A DNA stretch of 64,000 nucleotides from Narthecium ossifragum (lineage: Eukaryota > Streptophyta > Magnoliopsida > Dioscoreales > Nartheciaceae), in the NCBI GenBank assembly GCA_963920575.1, contig OY986969.1, forward strand, positions 9,173,096 to 9,237,095. The letters run 5' to 3'. This document shows positions 1 to 12,118 of the stretch, piece by piece; the first letter of the stretch is position 1, and every line of letters begins with the position of its first letter. A program made the translations under genes and the position numbers. The notes under the pieces were generated by a model. That model searched no databases and had not been told where the DNA came from. It worked only from the letters and a program-made list of their open reading frames with translations.

Positions 1-1511
1 GATTTTGCCGAAATTTTAAACAATTCTTATGCCTTTTTACTATTATTGATATATATTTCATTCTATTCTATTTGATCTTTTGGAAAGGTATCTTTTATGG
101 CAGGTGGCCTTTGACACTCATTGAGGGGCGCATGTTGCAAATCTTATATAGATCAGTCAGGGGGTTATTCTTCAAGTCTTTACCTATGTCTCTAACATTT
201 TATGGTGATTTCTATGGTTTTATTCATTTAATCTCTTCTAGAGACATGAATTCATTCAAGGATGACGTATTCTTCTTATGGGCGGTGGGGTGATCGTCTT
301 TTATGCGAGCCAACTACTTATAACGCGATATTTACGGTGATCTCTATTCTTTTTCCTTGCTTTATTTTTCTGACTTAGTGTAATTGGGGACAATTACATT
401 CAAGTTGGGGGTAGATTCTAGGAATTTAATTTTTTTTATACATCTCTTGAAATATGTCAAAAGGATGAAATTATGATATGATTTGACAAAGATGCATGTT
501 TTAGAAATTTATCTTATGAATTATTCTGAGACTTGTATGCCATATAAGAAATAGTAAATTTTTACTATGCATGACATTGTTTCTATACTTTAACACTTTT
601 ACCTTGATTTAAGGATAACTTGACATATCCTGATGCACATGTTCACTTCCACATGTTAAGGGGTTGATATTAGATTCTAAGCATGATACTAGGATAGATT
701 TACAATTTTATGTCATGACACAGAAAATACATGAACACATGCAATTATCTGAGTATGCGGAAAAAAAAAATTAAAGGATTTTCAACTTAGTAACCGGACA
801 GTGTGCCTAGCCAGCGTGGTGTTCGCGTAAAACGGTTGAATTTCCTAAGAAAAAGTTCTGGAGCTTGATAAAGCTGTGCCTAAACAAAACCTTAAGTGTT
901 TTGCTAAGTAACCGGGTCTCTGCTCCTCAAGAAGCGGAGAGTGCTCGCGTAAAAAGGCAAAGTGTCTGATAGTTGAGAAAAAAAATGATGAAAAAGAAAA
1001 AAAAAAACAGATATTGCTATGTGATAAGTGGAAAATATGTGTTGGATAGGATTGTGATCTTGAATAGTTGAAGTGTTTAGATATAATTGACCCTCTGAAG
1101 CATGTGGAACCCCAATCACACACAGGAGTGTTAAAGTTGTTTTTAATCATGATTAAATATGTTGAAGTGTTGGAAATATGTTATGACATGTTTTGATTTA
1201 CTATGTTTTTATGCGACTATGAGTTGAAGGGTATATTTATGGATATTATTTCTATTTCATGCATTAGAGTTAAGGAATATTATGATTGATTTCTAGTGAT
1301 ATATTCAAAGGGATGTATAGATGCTTGTGGGTGTCATCCCTGAAAACCCTCAGGAGACTATAACTCCTCCACTGGGGTAACCCAGGGGTTTAAAGGCTTG
1401 TTGCACATGCTAAGTGCAATCGTGAGACCTACGAAAGTGGCTAGTTAGATTTATTGCTTTCGTTTTATATTTTCTTTGCTCGAGGACTAGCAAAGTGTAA
1501 GTTGGGGGGTG
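1..1511 (+). mobile_element. 3' internal region of an Athila-like Ty3/gypsy element
   Basis: No coding frame of interest is visible. The stretch ends in a purine tract (GTTGGGGGGTG, 1501-1511) that directly abuts an LTR starting TGATGAGTCAC, the normal polypurine-tract/3' LTR arrangement. Two copies of a roughly 50-base motif (about 793-845 and 905-962) recur in reverse orientation at 37505-37660 and 47020-47165, next to the equivalent purine tracts of two minus-strand Athila-like elements, which supports the assignment. The 5' part of the element lies outside the window. Confidence 0.7.
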
Positions 1512-2931
1512 TGATGAGTCACTAAATGTTCATGATTAAACCCCTTAATTTACCTTTGTTAGGCCTAGAGTGTTTGTATTTGATAGCTTGTTAGTTGATT
1601 TCAGGTTTGATCATGCTTTGAGGAGAAATGCAAGAAATTCGGTTAATATGCTGAAATACACTGCTCTGTCGACTGTTAGCACAATATTCACCAGAAATTA
1701 TGTTTATCTCCAAATATTCTGAAATTTGAATGAAAGCTAGTCGACATCAAGACATACAACTTTCATGTTGGATATTTTCAGAGATTCCAGATGGATTGAT
1801 AGCAGTTTGGGAAAAGATGAAGATAATTAGCTGCTGGAAGACTGGTCCGTCGACGCCCAGGAGAATATTCGTCAAATATTCTAGTTAAGTCCAAATATTG
1901 TAAACTATTCGGGAGAGGACAGAAGACTTCCAGATCTACATCTTTTGTGTTGGACTCGTTCTCAAATTCCGAACCGGTTGAGCCCAGTCGCGATTGGAAG
2001 AAGCTGTCAGGGTTGGACCAGGAATTCCGAGTTGTACTTGAGGTCTAACTTAACCCTAAAACCCTAATCCGGGAATTAAGATATAAAAAGGGTTTGGTGG
2101 CTGGAAAACAAGATGCCCCTATAGAGAAAAACAGAGGAATTCAGATTGGAGAAGAAGACGGAGATGTGGTGTAGATCTCAAGCTTTCTTCATCGAATACA
2201 TGGCCTTCATCCCAAAGATGAGTGGCTAATCTTCTAGATCTAGGGACCTCATGAAACTCTAGTATAACTTTCTGTGTTTTCTAGTTGATTCTTGTACTTC
2301 TTTCTCATAGACATGATCTTATGGATTTGAATTTATTGATAATAGAGTTGATGGAAGTATTTCCCTTGACGTATTTTGTGTCCTACCTGATTGCTGTGCT
2401 TGATGGTAGAGTTCCATAAGATGGTTTTCATGTGGTTTTTGACACGCTTTTGAGATAATCTATGCTAAGTAAAGATAGATTGTACTCAGGTTAAGTCCGA
2501 AGACAATCTATGCTACACGAAGATAGGTTATGCCTTAGGTAGTCATCAACTTTCTTTTAGGGTTTCATGTGAGCTTAAGAAGCCATGATACCATAATGTC
2601 TAGAGAAGAAGCAAGATGATAGCTAGAGGATACAGGAAGTGAAGCTAGAGTGGATTGAGGGATCTCTAGGTTGTTTCTCTCATTGATCTATTTCAACCTC
2701 TTTAATTGCTTTCTTAATTAGTTTTAATTAATTAGTTTCCAAAATCCAAATCAACCCTTCATTGCTTTAGGATTAGAGTTTTGAGATTCAATTTCACCTT
2801 CGTTATTCAAGTCAAAGTTTTCCCTGAGGATCGACCCCATATTTCATCATTATACTATCGTTTGAATTTAATATTGAAATAAGGGTTTATAAATTTCTAA
2901 ATTGCGTTTTACATCCGTTTTAACGACAACA
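1512..2931 (+). repeat. LTR of the Athila-like element (copy 1)
   Basis: It begins TGATGAGTCACTAAATG right after the purine tract and is about 70-80 percent similar by eye to 19961-about 21228, which starts the same way. A TATA-like stretch (ATATAAAAAG, about 2091) precedes a leader-like region. I place the end at ACGACAACA (2931). The next bases TTTG could be the start of a PBS spacer that was cut by the next element, but this is only a guess. The LTR lacks the GATCGATC arrays found in most other LTRs here. Confidence 0.65.
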
Positions 2932-2937
2932 TTTGTG

Positions 2938-4031
2938 AGCGATCAATATCGCTCAGAGAAATTTATCGATCAAAGAGAAGAATCATCAATAAAAAATGAT
3001 GACTGTTTCTACATAAAGAAACCATCAATCAAGAACGATGATAATTTAATATGGATAATATTGTTGACTAAGAACGATAATCTTCTTTACACAAGAAGTT
3101 TGTCGACCAACAGCAATCATAAGTTATCGACCAAAGACTTGGTTCATTTATAGATAACAAGATGTCAGTTCTGGACGATAAAGAAGTGAAATAAGAGAAA
3201 GCACCAATCAAGGAAAATGACATTATGTACACAAGCCCACCAACCCGATGCAACCGTCATCGGCTAGAAGCTTATCGCCCAGACGCAAACGTCACTGGCC
3301 AAAGCAAAGAATGAAGAAACGAGGAAACATCGGAAAACATGGGACACGCGGCTCCTCCAGAGTAAAAGACGGAAAACGACAGAGAATGTGCTGGACTAAG
3401 CAGTTGAACTGCTCTAGTATAAATAGTTTTTTTCCTTCACCATGTAACCTCTCTCGCAAAACTTCAACGGAGCCTATGCGCTTGGTTTTCATTATGTCCT
3501 TTAGGATGTTTTCCGTTCCTATAAGTTGATTATTTCTTTAATATAATGGCATCGTTTCTTCAATTCTTAGTTAGTCTTTTATGCTTTAAGTAGTTAGATT
3601 ACTGTTTTAGATGGATAATCTAGGTTTAAATAGTTTCTTTACTTCAAGTTTTATTTACTGCTTTTTTCTTAGAATAATTTAATATTAGGAGTTTTATTTC
3701 GTAGATTAGATTAAGTTAATGAGTAGATTTAGATGTGTTTTTCTGGATTTAGTAATTTAGGTTGATCTTTATCCTTTATTTAATTAACTCCGTAATCCTA
3801 GATAATTTAAGGCTTCCATTAGGTCAATTTTAATTATTTTAAGCTAATCTAGATAATTAGTTTTAATTAAGTTATTAAATTAGGTTTAATCTAGATTTCC
3901 ATATTACTTGACATCTCTGATTCGATCATTCGAAGGATTAGAACATAACCATAATCATCTGATATTTAAGTGTGGAATAGGATTTGACCTTGACTATTTG
4001 ACCGGTCAACGGTTAGATTTCCTCTCTAACA
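2938..4031 (+). repeat. 5' LTR of the Tat element, 5'-truncated
   Basis: It matches 16197-17287 almost base for base up to CTCTAACA. It lacks the first about 280 bp of the 3' LTR, including nearly all of the U3 ATCGATATCG tandem array, and joins straight onto the previous LTR. A TATA box (TATAAATAG) is at 3418-3426. Confidence 0.88.
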
Positions 4032-4036
4032 TTTTT

Positions 4037-4054
4037 TGGCACGCCCGGTGGGAC
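4037..4054 (+). promoter_or_regulatory. Primer binding site of the Tat element
   Basis: Six bases after the LTR end lies TGGCACGCCCGGTGGGAC, the position and TGG start expected for a tRNA 3'-end complement. I could not assign the tRNA with confidence. Confidence 0.6.
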
Positions 4055-7000
4055 ATGTGTCAAGTCTTTATGGAAATCGGTCAAATTGGACCAGACGGTA
4101 TGGTCGTCACTAGGACTAGGTTGGATACTAACAGTGGTGGTGGAAATGCCGATCACGTCGATAGCCAACCAGTTTTAGTTGTTAGTGAAGATGAACCCAT
4201 TATTCCTCCATCTTTTGACCAACCGCACATGCCTCCGCCCGTTCTCCCACCACACATAGAATATCGAGATAGGGTGGTTTATCGCTCTGTAGAGCGAGGA
4301 AACACATCGACCAGAGGTGGCCTAGGTCCAGGAAACATAACGTCAAGTACAGCCCAAACTATGATCGATGAAGCTTTACATGCTAACAATCAGCAAATGG
4401 CTAACCATATCGCCACTTCTTTAAGGCCTTTTATCGATACCATGCAGACCTTTATCAACGCAACTTTATCTCATGCAAACCCTGGGCAAAATGTTGCTAG
4501 GCTGACCATGTCAATGATTCCTATCGGCCAAAACACAACTCAGAACAATCGTCTTTTTCCGCCCAACACGATCATGGGACCTGGCGGTAATAACGGTTTT
4601 GTTCTTTTGCAAAATCCAATGCACAGCCAAAACTTTCTCGGTCAAAATAGCCAACTTGGTCAAACTAGTTCAACCCATCATCGCCCATCGATGAACAATG
4701 ACAATAACCAATGACCTAACTTAATCGGTCAAACATCTGGGTTATTTCCATCGTCAACGCAAATACCTCATAATAATGAGATGTTAACCCCTGGAGGAAT
4801 GCCAAACAGTGGTGTCCCTCCTCTTCAAGGGATACAAGGCGATGTTGTTCCTCCGGCACAGGAAGCGCCAAATAATGGAGTCCCTTTAGGTCAAGGTGTA
4901 CCAATGGGTGGAATGCTTTTGGTTATGGGTGATAACATTCCTCAGAACATTCCTCAGAACATTCCTCCTATTGGCCAGAACCTTGTTTTCCCAAACAATG
5001 GCCAAAATATCGGCCAGAATAATATCGGTCAAAATAACAACCTGGGTGCTCAAGGCCAAGGGTTTCCACACAATAACTATGGGCAACTAGGTGGCCAAGT
5101 GAATCGGCCAGTAGGAAATAATTTTTATAATCAAAGAATGGCCGATGGTCAACGCATGGGTGATATCCCTTATCAGAGCAACTATCGACCATATGAAGCA
5201 CCACCGTATTATGCTCGACTACCAAACGAGCAATATGATCAAGTATATAACAACCCTCTTTATAATCAGGCCGATGTCCTTCGAGAACAAGTTGCCGAAA
5301 TTTTACAGGAACAGATAGGTTTAGGACGACCAGCTACTCGTCCAACCTATAGAAAACCTTATCCTGATTGGGTTGACCAAATGTACCCACTTTCTAGGAA
5401 CTATAAAGTTCCGGAATTCACTATGTTCTCTGGTGTAGATGAAATATCGACCATTGAACATATAGGAAAATTCTCCATGCAATGTGGAGAAGTGAACGAT
5501 TTTGTCAAGCTTAGGCTGTTTTCTAATCCCCTATTTGGAGTAGCTTATTCTTGGTTCATTAAATTATCGCCCAACTCTATTCAGAGTTGGCAGCAAATGG
5601 AACATGCTTTTCATTCTCAATTTTATAAGTCTGAACCAGAAATCACAATGGCCAATTTGGCTCAACTGAGACAGCGGCCAGATGAGAATGCTGAGTCATT
5701 CTTACAAAGATTTAAAAGAGCAAGAAGTAGGTACTTTATTCCCTTGCCTGAAAGGGAATCTGTAAAAATCGCTCAAAGTGGATTGGCCTTTGAACTTAAA
5801 AACAAATTCCAAGACCGAGATTTTATCGATCTATTTCAATTGCAGACTAGCGCTATATGCTATGAACAACTATTAAGGGAGGAAGATCAGATGAAATCAT
5901 CGTCCAAAGGGACATATTATAAAGACACTAACTATGAGATGAATCAAGTTAGTGACGTCGATGTAGAAAATTATAATATGGACGATGTTTGTTTAGCTGA
6001 GCTTTTAAAGGGAAAACTTTATATATGTAAAGCGCTCGCCAAACTTGAGCGAGAACTTAAGGGTAAAGAAGTAGTCCGAGACGGTAAACGTCATGCAAGA
6101 AAATTTTCTTTTGACATTTCAAAGGCTGATCAAATCTTTGATCAATTACTGAAAGATAAACAAGTTAAATTGAAGGATGGACATGCTATGCCAAGCCTTG
6201 ATGAAATCAAGGACAAAAGATATTCTAAATGGCATAATGCTTGGTCACATCACACTAACCAATGTTTGGCTTTCCGTAATGTTTTGCAGGATGAGATTGA
6301 CTCCGGTAGGATTGGTTTTCCAACCAAACACATGGGAGTCGATGCAAATCCATTCCCCAAAGCTGCACCAATGGGGATGGTTCTGACTGATGTGGCAAAT
6401 TTTAAGTTGCCCAAGTTTAAGATTGTTATCGATGAGACTCAGGACGATAATCGTCCAGATGTGTTTGCCCGACTCAGCCAAGACAAAGGGAAGGTACCTG
6501 TTCTTCCACATGTCTGCCCAAGATGTCACTGGGACCTTAGTAGACCGATGACACCGTTCACCAGGACCAAATTCCATCGACAACAACCTTGGCTGTAAAA
6601 ATCGAGGTCAGCCTCACACTTACCCCAGGAACTTTGTACCTCAACCTTACAAGCCAGAACGATGGTTCAACTACAACTGCTACACTCGTCGGTCGGTTCC
6701 TGTGGAGGAGATGACCAGGACCCAATACCGGAGATATCAGAAGAAGTATGGCCAGATGATGAGGGCCAAGCAAGCCCAAGAACCTGACCCAAGTCAAAAT
6801 GGAGAGGCTGAAGAAATTGAGGATGATGCTGTTGTTTCCAAAGCAACAGAATCGTCCAAGAGCAAGTTTTATCGTCCAAACAAGGACGATGATGATGAGG
6901 CTGGAGGAAACCAGGTAATCCGATTTGGAACACTCCTGTCAGTGATTGTCAACAATTACATCCTACCAAGCTACCTTGGACAACAATGTCCAGTTGAAAG

Positions 7001-7364
7001 CGACTCAGAGATATCCGACATGGCCGACGACGAGCCGTCAGCGACTCTGGTGGATGAAGATGGAGAGACGTCGGCTACCTTGGTCGATGAAGTTGAAGAT
7101 TCAGCACCAATGAACCTTATACTCGATGATGAGAGTGAATACGTCGAGGTTGAAGAAAAAATCGATGTTACAGAAGAAGCTAGGAGAAGAGGTATGTCCA
7201 CAGAACTCCTCCTCCGGCAATTGTATGAGGAAGGCAATCCCGCAGTTGGACCAGGTGGCCAGCCAAGTGGCCGATATGATTACCTGAGGGTCTATGGGGA
7301 TGTGAAGGTAAAATGTCTCGTTAAGAAGACGGAGGCTGTCGTCCAGATTGTGCCATCGTCATAA
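4055..7364 (+). pseudogene. gag: Tat element gag and gag-protease linker (broken)
   Basis: Gag should form the capsid around the element RNA in the cytoplasm. I start at the first ATG after the PBS (4055), in the main frame. The N-terminal half is Gln/Asn/Pro/Gly rich. The retrotransposon gag domain lies at about 5330-5890, with a conserved WQQMEHAFHSQF-type core, followed by RPDENAESFLQRFKRAR. An in-frame TGA at 4712-4714 interrupts it, and the frame then continues to 6598. A shift near 6590 moves reading to another frame (from about 6594), where YNCYTRRSVPVEEMTRTQYR and an acidic linker follow until TAA at 7362. HVCPRCHWDL near 6510 could be a remnant CxxC site. I am sure of gag and less sure how the linker is processed. 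Confidence 0.85.
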
Positions 7365-7700
7365 ACAACAATCATCCCAACTGGCTGGGGTGATGAAGAT
7401 GAAGAACCCATGGTTGATGATGCTGAGTGGGTAGAAGTAGAAGTCCCTATCAAGGTTCATGAGGAAGCGGCAAGAAGGAAGATCCCTCCAAACAAGTTGA
7501 TGATGGAGCTTTACAAAGCGGCAACCCAGCTGTGGGTACTCTAGGTGAACCAAGCGGTAAGTTTGACTACCTCGTTTGTTATGGTGATCCTCTCGTAAAA
7601 AAGTGGGTTCCTAAGACCGATGTAGCCAAGTACATTCCACAAGCCAACAACGTGCCAATCACTCCAACTGGTTGGGATGTAGAAGCCACGGAGACACAAC
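7138..7700 (+). repeat. Internal duplication of a roughly 95-residue module in the gag-protease linker
   Basis: Two consecutive segments share the same order of motifs. The first has GNPAVGPGGQPSGRYDYLRVYGD, with the final IIPTGW near 7376-7390. The second has GNPAVGTLGEPSGKFDYLVCYGD and then VPITPTGW near 7655-7675. Each starts with an acidic V-E-V-E-type stretch followed by E-E-A-x-R-R. The second copy is shifted out of frame near 7518. Confidence 0.7.
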
Positions 7701-8242
7701 ATGACAATCAGCATGTGGACCAACAATCGCAGCTATGGGATGGGCAAGAGAACCCAGAGGTTGTTAATGTTGCAGCTAAAGCCAAGGGAAAAGCAGTTCG
7801 AGATCAACCTCAGTCATCGATCAAGTCGCCTGAGGAAGATCGCCAAGATAAAGATAGGGCTGTGTTTGATCGACCACAAGAAGCAATGACACGCCATTTA
7901 CGGCCTTTACATATTAAGGCCGAGATCAATGGTATCCCAGTGAACAGAGTTTTGATCGACACCGGAGCCGCAGTTAACATCATCCCCGCCAAAATCATGA
8001 AGAAGTTGGGTAAGACCGATAATAATCTTATCCCCACTGATATTACGCTAACAGGTTTCAGTGGAGTTCCAGCCTCAGCCAAAGGATTTCTTCCTTTAGA
8101 TATTAAGGTGGGGAGTGTTACAAGAACGACAGCATTTTTTGTCATGGACTCAACGACCAGCTACAATGTCTTACTTGGTCGAGATTGGATTCACGCCAGC
8201 CAGTGTGTTCCGTCTTCTCTTCATCAATGTCTCTTTCTTTGA
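7532..8242 (+). pseudogene. Tat element aspartic protease region
   Basis: The frame carries the retroviral-type protease that matures the polyprotein. The core is RPLHIKAEINGIPVNRVLID followed by TGAAVN, with the catalytic DTG-A triplet at about 7958-7969. It continues with the flap region and ends in the conserved LLGRDWIH near 8170-8195. Just after that the frame is lost: a small indel near 8237 turns the conserved SSLHQCLF tail into a stop, and 8243-8496 then holds protease-RT linker sequence with further stops. The catalytic residues look intact. Confidence 0.85.
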
Positions 8243-8496
8243 AACGACAGAGGAAATGTTGAGTCCGTTATGGCTGATAATATGCCTTACACTATGGACA
8301 CTCATGTTGTGGAGGCGTCCTTTTACGATTGCAATTATGGTCCGTTGCAGTTCCTTCAGATCGATGATATACTGAAGGTAGTGTCCGAGAATGGTGTTAT
8401 TCTAAGGTAACGCGTAGCGGAACTGTTTGATCCTGCGAGTCCAACCTCAGTGGTCTTTGCACCTAAAGGTGGCCGATCATCAGCCTCACAGTTCCA

Positions 8497-10125
8497 GTGA
8501 TGGGTTCACACCCTGAAAGAAATTGGGCCGCTGTAACGGCCTTAAAAGCCAAACTAATGGCTTACCAAGTGGAAGTGTTCGCAACACAGGACACGAATGA
8601 CTTGGATTGTCTAAACGAGATTCCCCAAGAGGACGATGAAGAAGTCCCTTATGGCAAACGTGGAAACATGCAGGCTCAGGATCCACTAGAAGAAATCGAC
8701 CTTGGTGACGGTGAGGAGCATCGTCCAACCTTCATCAGCAAACTTATCGACCAAGATATAAGGTACAAACTTATCGCCATTTTACGTTCATATAAAGATT
8801 GTTTTGCTTGGGATTATAAAGAAATATCTAGTTTAGATAGAACTATCGTCGAGCATGAACTCCCTAATCGACCAAACTTTCAGCCATACAAGCAAGCGCC
8901 AAGACGCTTTGCTCCTAATATAATCGCAAAGGTAAAGAAAGAAATTGAACGATTATTAAATGCCAATTTTATTAGAACGGCCAGATATGTAGAATGGCTT
9001 TCTAATATAGTGCCAGTTAAGAAGAAAAATGGCAAACTTAGAGTTTGTATAGACTTTAGAAACTTAAATTTGACAACACCCAAGGATGAGTATTCTATGC
9101 CATCAGTTGATAATTTGGTCGATTCAACCGCTGGGCACGAAATATACTCATTTATGGACGGGTATTCTGGATATAATCAAATTTATATCGCCGAGGACGA
9201 CGTTCATAAAACGGCATGTAGATGTCCAGGATCACTTGGTAGTTATGAATGGATGGTTATGCCCTTTGGTTTGAAGAATGCTGGTGCTACCTATCAACGA
9301 GCAAGGAATTTGATCTTTCATGATATGATCGGCCATTTTATCGAGGTATATGTCGATGACATTGTAGTAAAATCACCAGTTATGGCTGATCACTTTTCAC
9401 AATTGATCAAAGCTTTTGAGCGAATGAGAGAGTATAATTTGAAGTTATATCCCTTAAAATGTGCATTTGGGATACAAGCAGGAAACTTTCTTGGTTTTCT
9501 CGTCCATCAGCGACGAATCGAACTTGACCAAAATAAAGCAAAGTCTATTATCGAGGCTAATCCTCCAAGGACTAAGAAAGAGCTGCAAAGATTTCTTGGT
9601 CAAGTAAATTTTTTAAGATTTATTGCTAACTGTGCAGGCAAAACTCAAGAGTTCTCATCGCTCTTACAATTGAAGAATGGAGACGACTTCGTCTGGGAAG
9701 AGCGACATCAACAAGCATTTGAATGTTTGAAGAAGTGTTTAGCAACACCACCAGTTATGGCGCCACCACGATTGATGGATCCTATGAAGCTCTATATCGC
9801 TGCAACAGACCGATCAATAGGAGGTCTCTTGGCGCAAGATGGAAAAGACGGAGTCGAGAGAGCAGTATATTATCTAAGTAGACAGTTGTTACCTTATGAG
9901 CAAAAGTACTCGGCCATAGAAAAGTTATGTTTGGCCTTGTATTTTATGTGTACAAAGTTGAGAGCTTATTTAAAGCCTGTAACAGTCTACTTGATTTCTA
10001 AGTACAATGTAATGAAATTTCTGTTTTCTCGGCAAATTTTGCATCAACGTATTGGTTATTGGGTTTTACCTTTAGCTGAGTTTGACATTAAATTTGTCTC
10101 TCAAAAGGCTGTCAAAGGCCATTAA
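8497..10125 (+). pseudogene. pol: Tat element reverse transcriptase and first RNase H
   Basis: This 542-residue open frame copies the element RNA into DNA and degrades the template strand. Visible RT blocks are KKKNGKLRVCIDFRNLN (about residue 180), EIYSFMDGYSGYNQI, WMVMPFGLKNAGATYQ, and the catalytic YVDD at about 9349-9360. These are followed by the thumb/connection FLGFLVHQRRIELDQNK and the RNase H start LYIAATDRSIGGLLAQDG, where the usual D is present. The frame stops because a 34-bp unit is present three times at 10089-10190, which shifts it before the next domain. The ATG at 8497 is only the first in the open stretch; natural translation would come from upstream as a polyprotein. Confidence 0.93.
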
Positions 10126-10190
10126 ATTTGTCTCTCAAAAGGCTGTCAAAGGCCATTAAATTTGTCTCTCAAAAGGCTATCAAAGGCCAA
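10089..10190 (+). repeat. Three tandem copies of a 34-bp unit inside pol
   Basis: A unit starting ATTAAATTTGTCTCTCAAAA and ending GTCAAAGGCC is repeated head to tail three times with one base change in the last copy. The two extra copies add 68 bp, not a multiple of three, so they separate the RT/RNase H frame from the second RNase H/integrase frame. Confidence 0.93.
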
Positions 10191-12017
10191 GTATTGGCCG
10201 ATTTTTTAGCTGACTACCCTTGTGTCGATGTATCGAAGGAACTAGAGCGAGAGATCAATATTATATCGCTCACTCCATGGACGATGTACTTTGACGGTTC
10301 TAAAACTGTCAATGGAGCAGGCCTTGGGATAACAATCCTATCGCCCATTGGACGCAAGTATAAATTCGCATATACCCTATCGCAATTGTGCACCAATAAT
10401 CAGGCTGAAAATGAAGCATTAATCATCGGCCTAAAAATTTTGTTAGATTTAAAAGTGTCTAATGTGCAAATTAAAGGTGATTCACAATTAGTGATAAATC
10501 ATCTCCTTGGACATTACAAATGCCAGAGCGATATACTAATTCTATTTCACCAAATCACTTTACAGTTATTAAATCGCTTTAACGATTTTGAATTACTTTT
10601 CGTTCCAAGACAACAGAACGATGAAGCTAATACCCTCGCCCAGATAGCATCAGACTATAAAGTGTTAAAACATTTGGGGGGCATGGCCAATTTTACTTAT
10701 GGAACGATACAATCGGTTTTAGAGCGATGTCATCGGCCAATTGAGGTAAATCAGCTCGACGACCAACCAGATTGGCGTACCCCAATCGTCGATTTTTTGA
10801 AAAACCCATCGTTCAAGGTCGATAGGAAACTCCGTCTCAAGGCGATACATTATTTCCTACAAAACGACATTTTATATAAACGTCGGCCAGATGAAGTTCT
10901 ATTGCGATGTTTAAGTCCTGATGAAGCTAAATTGACAATGACTGAGATACATAATAGTGTTTGTGGGGCACATCAGTCCGGCATTAAAATGCCCTGGCTA
11001 ATAATGCGCAGTGGCTTTTATTTGTCACGCATGGGGGAGGAATGTGCTATGTATGCCAAAGGATGCGAATCATGCCAAAAGCATGGACCACTACAGCGAG
11101 CACCAGCAAGTGAGTTATCGAGCATTGTGAAGCCTTGGCCATTTAGATGTTGGGCAATAGACATTATAGGAAAGATATATCCCCCATCGTCTATGCTGCA
11201 CAAATTTGTAATTGTAGCGACAGACTATTTTACTAAATGGGTAGAAGCTACCCCGTCAAAAACAGTCTCTGATGATCAAGTTATAAACTTTATCTGGGAA
11301 AATATCATATGTAGATTTGGCATTCCGCAAACAATTGTGTCCGATCAAGGGACAATGTTTGTAAGTTCTAAAGTAAAGAATTTTTTGGCTGAGTATAGAA
11401 TTAATATGGCCAATTCTACACCTTACTATGCCCAGTCTAATGGACAAGCTAAAGCGTCCAATAAAACCATCAAGTCAATAATAAGGAAAATGATGCACGA
11501 TAATCCAAGGCAATGGCATGAAGGTTTACTAAGAGCGTTATGGGCACATAGAACTACACCTAAGTCTAGTACAAAGGTTACGCCTTACCAATTAGTTTAT
11601 GGTCAAGAAGCAGTTTTACCGGCTGAGATAAATGTTCTATCGCCCAGAGTTCTAAAACAAAATCGCTCAACTAGTGAAGAATATGAGGAAGCATTAATGT
11701 ATAATCTTTTAGAGCTCGATGAACAACGAGCTATTGCCTTAGAAAATATAGAGACCCAGAAGTTGAAAGTGGCCGATATCTATAATAAGAGGGTAGTATC
11801 GAAAGTATTTCAAGAAGAAGACTTGGTTTGGAAAACCATACTACCTATAGATCGGAATGACCCTAAATATGGAAAGTGGTCGCCCAACTGGGAAGGACCA
11901 TACTTGGTCGATCAAGTATTGCCAAATGGGTCATATCAATTAAGGACTATCGACGGTGGATTACATCGATCAATGATAAATGGTCGATATTTAAAGAAAT
12001 ATTACCCGCCATTGTAA
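10128..12017 (+). pseudogene. pol: Tat element second RNase H and integrase
   Basis: It encodes the extra plant-type RNase H and the enzyme that inserts element cDNA in the nucleus. After the conserved GQVLADFLADYP comes the second RNase H (MYFDGSKTVNGAGLGI, NNQAENEALIIGL, with D, E, D-type positions, to about residue 190). The integrase follows, with an HHCC finger (H...CGAHQSG, then CESCQKHG near 11070) and a core with WAIDIIG (about 11149-11169) and IVSDQGT (about 11335). The third catalytic acid is missing: in NGQAKASNK codon 11451-11453 is AAA (Lys) where the family has Glu. The C-terminal tail with GPYLVDQVLPNGSYQL is present, ending at TAA near 12015. The frame is open, but the enzyme is predicted to be inactive. 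Confidence 0.93.
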
Positions 12018-12118
12018 GATAGAACGGTAAGGAAAAACGTCCTTAAAAATAGGACGATAGCAATTAGTCAAAAACTTCTTCATTACAAAATTATCGATCA
12101 AGTATTCAACATCACAAA

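Noticed and set aside
845..1150. 101-residue minus frame
   Set aside because: It lies across the conserved 3' non-coding motif of the Athila-like element; its residues mirror an AAAAA/GAAA-rich run.
4716..5225. Minus-strand frames opposite gag
   Set aside because: Shadows of the gag frame with no domain.
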